A stretch of 6,219 nt of DNA from Kiritimatiellia bacterium. GTDB taxonomy: Bacteria > Verrucomicrobiota > Kiritimatiellia > RFP12 > UBA1067. The stretch lies in contig JAGBFY010000059.1 of NCBI GenBank assembly GCA_017936245.1, positions 1-6,219 of the forward strand. The letters run 5' to 3'. How positions within the stretch are numbered: position 1 is the stretch's first letter; each line of letters begins with the position of its first letter. The position numbers and the translations under genes are program-made. Below the pieces are notes generated by a model. It was not told where the DNA came from. It was given only the letters and a program-made list of their open reading frames with translations, and did no database searches. Shown piece by piece: positions 1 to 5,360 of this stretch.

Positions 1-509
1 AACAGGGCATCGACGTTGCCGAGGACGCAGGCCGCGGCTGGCGTCAGGTCGTTGCGAGCCCGCGCCCGAAGGAGATCGTTGAGATCGCCACGGTCAAGGC
101 GCTCATGAACGCGAAGCACGCCGTTATCGCTGCCGGCGGCGGCGGCATCCCGGTCGTGTGGGAGGACAAGTACCACCTCAAGGGCGTGCCCGCCGTCATC
201 GACAAGGACTTCGCCTCCGAGTGCATGGCCGAGCAGCTTGACGCCGACATGCTCATCATCCTGACGGCTGTCGAGAAGGTCGCCATCAACTTCGGCAAGC
301 CCGACCAGAAGAATCTGGACGAGCTGACCCCGGACGAGGCCCGCAAGTACATGGCCGAAGGCCAGTTCGCCCCCGGCTCCATGCTGCCGAAGGTCGAAGC
401 GGCTGTCAGGTTCGCCGAGTCCAAGCCCGGCCGCACCGCCCTCATCACCCTCCTGGAAAAAGCCAAGGACGGCATCGAAGGCAAAACCGGCACTGTCATT
501 CATCAATGA
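1..509 (+). CDS. arcC: Carbamate kinase, C-terminal part (5' end outside window)
   Basis: Carbamate kinase is a cytoplasmic amino-acid-kinase-fold enzyme that moves the phosphate of carbamoyl phosphate to ADP. It gives ATP, ammonia and CO2 at the end of arginine deiminase, agmatine or ureide/purine breakdown. The visible frame begins at position 3 and gives 168 residues, roughly the last half of a family of about 310. In order it shows EDAGRGWRQVVASPRP, the glycine-rich VIAAGGGGIPV, VIDKDFASECMAEQL, then LTAVEKVAINFGKPDQ, and a closing segment with GSMLPKVEAAVRF and GRTALIT; all are characteristic of the family. No frameshift is seen, and codon use is GC-rich like that of the kinase and gnd downstream. 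The stop is followed by decayed DNA rather than by another arc gene, so its pathway cannot be read from the right-hand neighbours. Identification is firm; whether the missing upstream half is intact is unknown. Confidence 0.95.
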   Translation, partial: QGIDVAEDAGRGWRQVVASPRPKEIVEIATVKALMNAKHAVIAAGGGGIPVVWEDKYHLKGVPAVIDKDFASECMAEQLDADMLIILTAVEKVAINFGKPDQKNLDELTPDEARKYMAEGQFAPGSMLPKVEAAVRFAESKPGRTALITLLEKAKDGIEGKTGTVIHQ

Positions 510-836
510 ACCCGTCGTCTCTTTCCATTCTTGGAAAAAGCCGCGTGCTCTATCGCTTTGCAGAGTGCTGGGATCATTTTCCTGACGAATATTTCGATCA
601 CCCCCGGCCCAGTGGACGTACAAGTATGCAGGACAAAAAGGACGGGAAAAAATTGCAGACGATGGAACGGTGAAAAAACTGATCCATGCATTGGAATTGG
701 AAAACAGTCTGCATGAAAGGTATCTTAAAATCATACCTGTTATCATTCCATAAAGTACGCCGGCAACTACGGAGTTTGGAATCGCAATCAAAGGAACAAG
801 CGCGACGATGCCAATCCCGGTACCCCCTACAACGCG
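510..836. other. Degenerate stretch with unassigned coding-like fragments
   Basis: No intact gene is recognised here. An ATG at 506 overlaps the arcC stop (ATGA) and opens a 55-codon plus frame to 673 that contains SRVLYRFAECWDHFPDEYF. A second plus frame, about 613-753, reads WTYKYAGQKGREKIADDG and then KKLIHALELENSLHERYLKI before a TAA. The two could be one protein split by a small indel near 610, but I recognise neither. From 753 another plus frame reads KYAGNYGVWN and runs on into the amidohydrolase fragment. The fragments look protein-like but are short and out of phase, which fits a decayed gene or genes. No convincing promoter or terminator for arcC was seen. Confidence 0.4.
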
Positions 837-1135
837 ATTACGACCGGTGTAAAGTCCATTGGGCACGGCTGACAGACGACAGACCGTACACTGGTGGAAC
901 CGATCAAGCGTGGCTGCTGGCGGGTGCTAGCGCCGTCTCCGATTGCGCTGCAATCGGAGAATATTGGGAATGTGCCTCCCATGGTTGCAGAAAAAGCTGC
1001 CGGGGACTCTTGAAATTCACAAAAGCTGGTTTTACACCTATGGAAGTCATTGTCTGCGCAACAGAAAATGGGGCGAGGACAGTCCAATGGGCGAAAGCCC
1101 TTGGTACATTGGAAACAGGAAAAATCGCAGATTTA
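837..1135 (+). pseudogene. Amidohydrolase pseudogene, part before the IS insertion
   Basis: These are remnants of a metal-dependent amidohydrolase (imidazolonepropionase/aminoacylase-like superfamily). Intact members are cytoplasmic TIM-barrel enzymes hydrolysing C-N bonds. One frame gives ITTGVKSIGHG, resembling the family's AGV-SIEHG segment, then a TGA at 870. Past it come LTDDR in one frame and TLVEPIKRGCW and ENIGNVPPMVAEKAAGDS in another, ending at TGA 1011. The text then resumes one frame over as LKFTKAGFTPMEVIVCATEN and ends with TLETGKIADL, the typical C-terminal region before IVV-G-NPL. The N-terminal metal-binding part is absent, and the stretch normally lying between GDS and LKFTKAGF (with the GTD motif) is missing, implying an internal deletion. 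The gene is then split by the IS630 element after the DL codons. Family assignment is good, substrate unknown. The 5' limit of the homologous part is approximate. Confidence 0.75.
936..960. repeat. Perfect 11-bp inverted repeat with 3-nt loop
   Basis: TCTCCGATTGC and GCAATCGGAGA are exact reverse complements separated by GCT. It lies inside the amidohydrolase remnant and is not followed by a T-run, so it is not a canonical intrinsic terminator. It may be a chance outcome of decay or a remnant of a small element. Confidence 0.6.
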
Positions 1136-1157
1136 TAGCATTTTTCAAAATTAAAGC
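1136..1157 (+). repeat. Left terminal inverted repeat of the IS630 element
   Basis: This 22-nt end begins TAGCATTTTTCAA and matches the reverse complement of 2017-2038 at 18 of 22 positions by eye. The transposase stop codon (1151-1153, minus strand) lies inside it. This is the end nearest the transposase C-terminus. Confidence 0.85.
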
Positions 1158-1959
1158 GCATATCCACAAGAACGAAACCACCCTGAACAGTCCGAAGGCG
1201 AAACATTCTGAAAGGCGTGTTGGATCGCGTTCGGAAGAGCATCCGGTGACCTTGCCTTGAATTTGCGCAAAAGAGCCTTTACCTTCGACCAAAGCTTTTC
1301 AATAGGGTTCAGGTCAGGGCTATACGGCGGAAGATAAGTGTATCGAACACCAGAACTGTCCAATAAATCTTTCACTGCCTTTGCATGGTGCAACTTCATA
1401 TTGTCCATCACGAGGACAGGATCGTCGTATTCTTTGGCTTAAAAGAGGTGCAGAGTCAACCGCTCTGCTTCCTCCAAGCGAATAGGCATATCGTCTTGTC
1501 ATATCGGTGTTGCAGCCGCTTTCATCCAGAAATACAAGATCACTTGCACGGAACCCAGATATAAGACCGTTCCAGTTTTTCCTCTTCTCGGCCACATCGG
1601 GGACGCTTCCGTTCACTGGCATGAAGAGATTTTTTCTTCCGGCGGTATCCTGCTTTCTGAAGAAAACGCCAGACGGTATCAATGCTGACAGACAAATTCA
1701 ACGTTTCAATGATCTCCAGACAAGTGATATCCGGCTGTTTCTCCAGAAGTGAAAGTATGTGCTGATGGTCTGCATCGGACAATTTGGGCTTCTTTCCACG
1801 CAGATTCGTCTGAGTTTCGTAGCTTCCTGTCTCGTTCCGACGCTTCAGCAAGCGATAGATCGAACAGGTGTTCACAGAAAAGCACTTTGCCAGTTCCTTT
1901 ACACGGATACCCTTATCGTATCCTTCCAAAATCAACTTTCGAGCTTCATTGTGCAGCAT
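1151..1959 (-). pseudogene. IS630-family transposase, inactivated by two frameshifts and an internal deletion
   Basis: This is a DDE transposase of the IS630 family. The preferred start is ATG 1957-1959 (reading MLHNEARKLILEG), preceded by GAAGG at about 8 nt; an in-frame TTG at 1999-2001 lies upstream of the likely promoter -10. A helix-turn-helix region (RVKELAKCFSVNTCSIYRLL) opens the protein. At 1599-1602 an extra base in a CCCC run shifts the frame, after which FRASDLVFLDESGCNTDMTR carries the first catalytic Asp. Near 1441-1444 a T-run appears one base short; the next frame continues KPKNTTILSS at 1411-1440. About 40 codons are then missing before VMDNM (second Asp). The rest is intact, with YLPPYSPDLNPIEKLWSKVK holding the catalytic Glu and ending SDCSGWFRSCGYAL. 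All three catalytic residues survive, but no single frame encodes them. The missing length is judged from memory of intact homologues. Confidence 0.9.
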
Positions 1960-1981
1960 TGCACGCACCTTCTTTGCCTTT

Positions 1982-2009
1982 ATTATATCACTTTTTCTCA
2001 ATGGTTAAA
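1982..2009 (-). promoter_or_regulatory. Probable transposase promoter
   Basis: On the minus strand a perfect TATAAT lies at 1987-1982, with a weak -35 (TTTAAC, 2009-2004) at 16-bp spacing. Transcription would begin near 1975, just upstream of the ATG at 1957-1959, which supports that start over the TTG at 2001. It lies inside the right end of the IS, as is common for IS630 elements. Confidence 0.45.
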
Positions 2010-2016
2010 GCATTCT

Positions 2017-2038
2017 GCTGTATTATTGAAAATTGCTA
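2017..2038 (-). repeat. Right terminal inverted repeat of the IS630 element
   Basis: Read on the minus strand it begins TAGCAATTTTCAA, the partner of the left end. It lies upstream of the transposase, and the TA duplication follows at 2039-2040. Confidence 0.85.
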
Positions 2039-2040
2039 TA

Positions 2041-2150
2041 ATTGTAGTCATTGATAATCCACTTGCCAATATTGCGTCACTGATGAAGACGGACAACACA
2101 AAAATGTCATGAAGGAAGGCATCATCGAAAAGAATATTCCGAAAATACCG
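2041..2150 (+). pseudogene. Amidohydrolase pseudogene, C-terminal tail after the IS insertion
   Basis: This continues the amidohydrolase exactly where the IS630 element broke it. It reads IVVIDNPLANIASLMKTDN then TKM in the frame expected if the element and one TA are removed. The family usually ends with a stretch like ADLIVVDGNPL-DI--L-D--NIKMVMKEGK. Here one base seems lost around 2107-2108: the frame gives TKMS and a stop at 2110-2112, while the shifted frame reads MKEGIIEKNIPKIP. That shifted frame has no stop before the kinase and runs into it. The right boundary is approximate, since the original stop codon is not visible. Confidence 0.8.
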
Positions 2151-2157
2151 ATATGCC

Positions 2158-2164
2158 GGAAAGG
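2158..2164 (+). promoter_or_regulatory. Ribosome binding site deciding the kinase start
   Basis: GGAAAGG lies 10 nt before ATG 2175. The upstream in-frame ATG at 2109 has only moderate purine content before it and codes for the amidohydrolase tail, so 2175 is the better start. Confidence 0.55.
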
Positions 2165-2174
2165 CAAATCTATT

Positions 2175-3248
2175 ATGACTGTAAAAGAAATGAAACGCTA
2201 CGCCCTTGCGTGTCCCACGAGCATGGGCGTGCGCATCACGCCGGAAAACCGGATGGCGGTGCAGAACAGCAATACGTTTTATATGCAGGCGACCAGCGCG
2301 GAATCAAACGTGCTGAATGTCGCGTCGAGCCTTGGGCGGGAGTGCCTCGTGCTGACCAAATTTGTCAAGGACAGCCCCGTTGCCGACCTCATCAAGCGGC
2401 AGCTCCGCGCACGGAACATCCGCTTTGAGGGTCTGGACGTGGAGCAGGGCGGTCCGTGGGGCTATCGCCATCAGTTCAACATCGCGGACTCCGGCTTCGG
2501 ACTGCGCGCGCCGCGTGTCTGGAACGACCGCGCGGGCGAGGTCGGCAGAACGCTTTCCATTGATGATTTTGACGTAGAACGCATCTTCGGGCAGGAGGGC
2601 GTCGGCATTCTCCACCTATCCGGTCTGATTGCTGCCATGAGCCATGAGACGACCGAGTGCTGCCTTGCCCTCGCAAAAGCCGCAAAGCAGTACGGCACAC
2701 TCGTCTCCTTCGACCTCAACTACCGCGCGACCTTCTGGAAGGGGCGTGAGGAAGAACTTGCCGAGGCATTCAGCGAAATTGCGTCTCTTGCCGATGTTCT
2801 CATCGGCAACGAGGAGGACTTCCAGCTCTGCCTTGGCTTTCAAGGACCGGAGACTGGCGGCAAAGACCTTGCTTCCAAAATCGAGTCCTTCAAAATCATG
2901 ATCTCGCAGGTGCAGGAAAAATATTCGAACGCAAAAATGTTCGCAACGACGCTCCGTCAGGTCATTTCGGCCAACGAGCACCTCTGGGGCGCAATTTTGC
3001 TCGCAGATGGCAGGTGGTACGTCGAAGAGCCCCGCGAAATTCAGGTCATGGATCGCATCGGCGGCGGCGACGGCTTCTCGGGCGGTCTTCTCTACGGCGT
3101 TCTGAACGGCTGGGAGCCCGAAAAGTGCCTGCAATTCGGCTGGGCAAGCGGCGTTCTGGCGGCATCGAGCCTCAACGACTACGCCGAGCCCGCCGATGAA
3201 AAGCAAGTCTGGGACATCTATAAGGGTAATGCCCGTGTGCAGCGGTAA
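2175..3248 (+). CDS. PfkB-family sugar kinase, 2-keto-3-deoxygluconate kinase-like
   Basis: This is a 357-residue cytoplasmic ribokinase/PfkB-fold kinase that should phosphorylate a sugar or sugar acid with ATP. FDLNYRATFW (179-188) resembles the D-N-R--LW segment of KdgK-type kinases, NEED lies at 212-215, and the C-terminal signature is DRIGGGDGFSGG (293-304), with D299 the expected catalytic base and the glycines forming the anion hole. The usual form is DT-GAGD-F-G, so Arg-Ile and a third Gly are variants. Start chosen at ATG 2175 because residues encoded from ATG 2109 are the tail of the dead amidohydrolase. It lies 14 bp upstream of gnd, whose ribosome binding site overlaps this stop, so the two are probably cotranscribed. 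The pairing suggests sugar-acid metabolism (KDG to KDPG, or a gluconate-like substrate). No clear promoter was seen; transcription may now begin in the pseudogene/IS region. PfkB family is sure; the KDG substrate is an inference. Confidence 0.85.
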   Translation: MTVKEMKRYALACPTSMGVRITPENRMAVQNSNTFYMQATSAESNVLNVASSLGRECLVLTKFVKDSPVADLIKRQLRARNIRFEGLDVEQGGPWGYRHQFNIADSGFGLRAPRVWNDRAGEVGRTLSIDDFDVERIFGQEGVGILHLSGLIAAMSHETTECCLALAKAAKQYGTLVSFDLNYRATFWKGREEELAEAFSEIASLADVLIGNEEDFQLCLGFQGPETGGKDLASKIESFKIMISQVQEKYSNAKMFATTLRQVISANEHLWGAILLADGRWYVEEPREIQVMDRIGGGDGFSGGLLYGVLNGWEPEKCLQFGWASGVLAASSLNDYAEPADEKQVWDIYKGNARVQR

Positions 3249-3252
3249 GGAG
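3247..3252 (+). promoter_or_regulatory. Ribosome binding site of gnd
   Basis: AAGGAG overlaps the TAA stop of the kinase (3246-3248) and ends 10 nt before the gnd ATG, so translation of the two genes is likely coupled. Confidence 0.75.
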
Positions 3253-3262
3253 AAACATACAT

Positions 3263-4714
3263 ATGAAAAAAGCAGATATTGGCCTCATCGGCCTTGCCGT
3301 GATGGGGGAGAACCTCGTCATGAACATGGAGTCGAAGGGCTTCACGGTGGCGGTTTTCAACCGCACGACGGAAAAAGTGGACAAGTTCGTAAGTGGCCGT
3401 GCCGCGGGCAAGAACATCATCGGCTGCCACAGCCTTGAAGAACTGGTGGACAATCTGGAGAAGCCCCGCAAGGTGTTCATGATGGTCAAGGCCGGCAATG
3501 CGGTCGACGACATGATCGAGCAGCTTCTGCCGCTTCTGGATGACGGCGATATCCTCATCGACGGCGGCAATTCGCACTTCCCAGACACGATTCGCAGAAC
3601 AAAATATGTCGAATCCAAGGGCAAGCTTTACATCGGCACCGGCGTATCCGGCGGTGAAGAGGGCGCTTTAAAAGGTCCCAGCATGATGCCGGGCGGAAGC
3701 CCCGCTGCATGGCCGTATGTGAAGCCGATTTTCCAGGCCATCTGCGCGAAAGTCGAGGACGGCAGTCCCTGCTGTGACTGGGTCGGCGAAAACGGCGCGG
3801 GGCACTTTGTCAAAATGGTGCACAACGGCATTGAGTACGGCGATATGCAGCTCATCTGCGAGGCCTATCAGCTGATGCGCGACCTTCTTGGTATGTCCGA
3901 TGATGAAATGCACGAGGTCTTTGCCGCGTGGAACAAGACGGAGCTCGACAGCTACTTAATTGAGATCACCCGCGATATTCTTGCCTACAAGGATACCGAC
4001 GGTGAACCCATCGTGGAAAAGATTCTCGACACCGCAGGCCAGAAGGGCACGGGCAAGTGGACGGGCATCGCGGCGCTGGACGAGGGCGTGCCGCTGACGC
4101 TCATCGGCGAAGCAGTCTTCGCCCGCTGCCTGTCCGCGATGAAGTCGGAGCGCGTCGAAGCTGCAAAGGAATACGCCCGCACGATTCCGACCTTCACCAG
4201 CGACAAGCAAGAGATGGTCGAAGCCATCCGGCAGGCGCTCTATGCCTCCAAGATCATCTCCTACGCGCAGGGGTACACCCTCATGCGCACGGCGGCCAAG
4301 ACCTACGACTGGAACCTCAACTACGGCGGCATTGCCCTCATGTGGCGCGGCGGCTGCATCATCCGCTCGGTCTTCCTCGGCAAAATCAAGGAAGCGTATG
4401 ATAAAAATCCGGAGCTCAGCAATCTCCTGCTCGACCCGTATTTCAAGGAAACCATGCAGAAGCTCATTCCGGCCTGGCGCAAAGTCGCGGCCGTGGCTGT
4501 CTCTTATGGCGTGCCCGCGCCCGCTATGACGGCGGCACTGAGCTATTTCGACGGCTACACCACCGAGCGCCTGCCCGCAAACCTTTTGCAGGCGCAGCGC
4601 GATTACTTCGGCGCGCACACCTATGAGCGGCTCGACGCGCCGCGCGGCGAGTTTTTCCACACCAACTGGACGGGCCACGGCGGCACTACCGCGGCGAGTA
4701 CATACAATGCCTGA
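3263..4714 (+). CDS. gnd: 6-phosphogluconate dehydrogenase (decarboxylating)
   Basis: This enzyme oxidatively decarboxylates 6-phosphogluconate to ribulose 5-phosphate and CO2 with NAD(P)+, in the pentose phosphate pathway; it is a cytoplasmic dimer. The 483 residues match the usual length. The N-terminal Rossmann domain has IGLIGLAVMGENL (6-18) and NRTTEKVD (33-40), where the residue after the NR pair helps set cofactor preference. DGGNSHFPDT holds N103, GVSGGEEGALKGPS holds S129-G131, and HFVKMVHNGIEYGDMQLI holds K184, N188 and E191, matching the catalytic Lys, Asn and Glu of the sheep enzyme with an offset of one. The helical C-terminal domain is complete, ending FFHTNWTGHGGTTAASTYNA. Start follows AAGGAG at 10 nt. 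Codon use is GC-rich, like arcC and the kinase and unlike the next gene. The stop overlaps the HAD start by 8 bp. Confidence 0.97.
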   Translation: MKKADIGLIGLAVMGENLVMNMESKGFTVAVFNRTTEKVDKFVSGRAAGKNIIGCHSLEELVDNLEKPRKVFMMVKAGNAVDDMIEQLLPLLDDGDILIDGGNSHFPDTIRRTKYVESKGKLYIGTGVSGGEEGALKGPSMMPGGSPAAWPYVKPIFQAICAKVEDGSPCCDWVGENGAGHFVKMVHNGIEYGDMQLICEAYQLMRDLLGMSDDEMHEVFAAWNKTELDSYLIEITRDILAYKDTDGEPIVEKILDTAGQKGTGKWTGIAALDEGVPLTLIGEAVFARCLSAMKSERVEAAKEYARTIPTFTSDKQEMVEAIRQALYASKIISYAQGYTLMRTAAKTYDWNLNYGGIALMWRGGCIIRSVFLGKIKEAYDKNPELSNLLLDPYFKETMQKLIPAWRKVAAVAVSYGVPAPAMTAALSYFDGYTTERLPANLLQAQRDYFGAHTYERLDAPRGEFFHTNWTGHGGTTAASTYNA

Positions 4715-4735
4715 TATCAAACTGATCGCACTCGA
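4690..4735. other. Composition and codon-use breakpoint
   Basis: Left of this stretch, codons end mostly in G or C (GGC, CGC, GAC, CTC, AAG). To the right, A- and T-ending codons dominate (GAA, AAA, TTG, CAA, ATT) and remain so to the window end. The change falls at the gnd stop/HAD start within a few tens of bases. No IS end, tRNA or obvious repeat sits on it. The exact base cannot be fixed by eye. Confidence 0.65.
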
Positions 4736-5360
4736 TTTGGACGGAACGCTATTGGACACCATTGCCGATTTAGCTACTGCCACCAATCATGCATTGCAAC
4801 AATTGGGTTACCCCTGTCATGATACTGAAACCATTCGTACCTATGTAGGCAATGGAATCAACAAATTGCTCGAACGTGCCCTTCCAGAAAACAAACGAAC
4901 CGAAGCAAACGTAATAAAGATGCGTTCGTTTTTCGTACCTTATTACGATATACACAATGCAGAATTGAGTATTCCCTATCCAGAAATTATATCTTTGTTG
5001 GAAACATTACAAGACAAAGGTATCATGATTGCCGTAGCATCCAATAAATATCAAATAGCCACAGAAAAACTAATTCGACATTATTTCCCCACCATCAAAT
5101 TTATAGAAGTACTGGGACAACGCGAAGGTATCTCCGTAAAACCCGATCCTACCATTGTGTTCGACATTTTAAAAAAGGCCGATGTCACTCCAGAAGAAAC
5201 CCTCTATGTGGGTGATTCGGGTGTGGATATGCAAACTGCCATCAATTCAGGTATAGATGCAATAGGTGTAGTGTGGGGATTTCGCCCAAAAGCTGAATTG
5301 GAAAGCTATCAACCTCAAGGGATTATAACGAAAGCAAGTGAAGTGTTGAAGTTCATTTAA
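4707..5360 (+). CDS. gph: Phosphoglycolate phosphatase-like HAD hydrolase
   Basis: This is a 217-residue haloacid dehalogenase-superfamily phosphatase with a helical cap inserted after motif I. Gph members hydrolyse 2-phosphoglycolate, formed during repair of oxidised DNA ends, and act on other small phosphoesters. Motif I is DLDGT (10-14; D10 nucleophile, D12 acid/base), the cap has TYVGNGINKLLERAL (45-59), typical of Gph, motif II is ASNK (S112), motif III VKPDP (K145), and motif IV GDSGVDM (D170, D174). All catalytic positions are present and length is normal. The start at ATG 4707 overlaps the gnd stop by 8 bp; an in-frame TTG/GTG extension upstream would only read the gnd 3' end. No Shine-Dalgarno site is seen, which would suit a Bacteroidetes origin. 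Codon use differs sharply from gnd. It converges with the DUF4435 gene, overlapping it by 8 bp. The HAD call is firm; the phosphoglycolate substrate is probable. Confidence 0.85.
   Translation: MPDIKLIALDLDGTLLDTIADLATATNHALQQLGYPCHDTETIRTYVGNGINKLLERALPENKRTEANVIKMRSFFVPYYDIHNAELSIPYPEIISLLETLQDKGIMIAVASNKYQIATEKLIRHYFPTIKFIEVLGQREGISVKPDPTIVFDILKKADVTPEETLYVGDSGVDMQTAINSGIDAIGVVWGFRPKAELESYQPQGIITKASEVLKFI

Larger units (their letters stand above)
1136..2038 (-). mobile_element. IS630-family insertion sequence (defective), 903 bp
   Basis: The element is bounded by 22-nt imperfect terminal inverted repeats and holds one minus-strand transposase remnant of the IS630 type. TA dinucleotides flank it at 1134-1135 and 2039-2040, as expected for IS630/Tc1-mariner-type elements that target and duplicate TA. 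Both ends read TATA, so the exact boundary could move by 2 bp without changing the excision product. Taking out the element plus one TA joins GAT TTA to ATT GTA GTC, restoring an amidohydrolase reading DLIVV. The transposase carries an internal deletion of an estimated 120 bp, so the complete parent would be about 1.0 kb, normal for the family. The element cannot move by itself but could in principle be mobilised by an intact relative. Confidence 0.9.

Noticed and set aside
720..866. A hydrophobic minus-strand reading, including GIVALVPLIAIPNSVVAGVL, that resembles a membrane protein segment.
   Set aside because: It is codon-aligned with the plus-strand frame leading into the amidohydrolase remnant (GVKSIGHG), and its hydrophobicity is limited to about 30-40 residues with no start, no upstream membrane segments and an arcC antisense shadow beyond. 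A transporter fragment cannot be fully excluded.
1084..1104. A hairpin with a GAAA tetraloop (CCAATGGGC-GAAA-GCCCTTGG).
   Set aside because: It lies in the best-preserved amidohydrolase coding stretch (VQWAKALGT), so the bases are explained by the protein, and it has one bulge and no T-run.
1595..1605. Programmed +1 frameshift at the CCCC run of the transposase.
   Set aside because: Some IS630 elements use frameshifting, but this copy has a second frameshift and a deletion, so simple mutation is the more economical reading.
2616..3206. A minus-strand open frame of about 196 codons opposite the sugar kinase.
   Set aside because: It has no recognisable motifs and is antisense to a well-supported PfkB kinase; it is a GC-rich coding shadow.
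4623..4706. An upstream extension of the HAD gene to position 4623.
   Set aside because: The added residues are an out-of-frame reading of the gnd 3' end, and the HAD domain begins properly at MPDIKLIALDLDGT from 4707.
3956..4786. A long minus-strand open frame of about 276 codons opposite gnd.
   Set aside because: gnd on the plus strand has full-length homology with all catalytic motifs; the antisense frame is a by-product of GC-rich codons.
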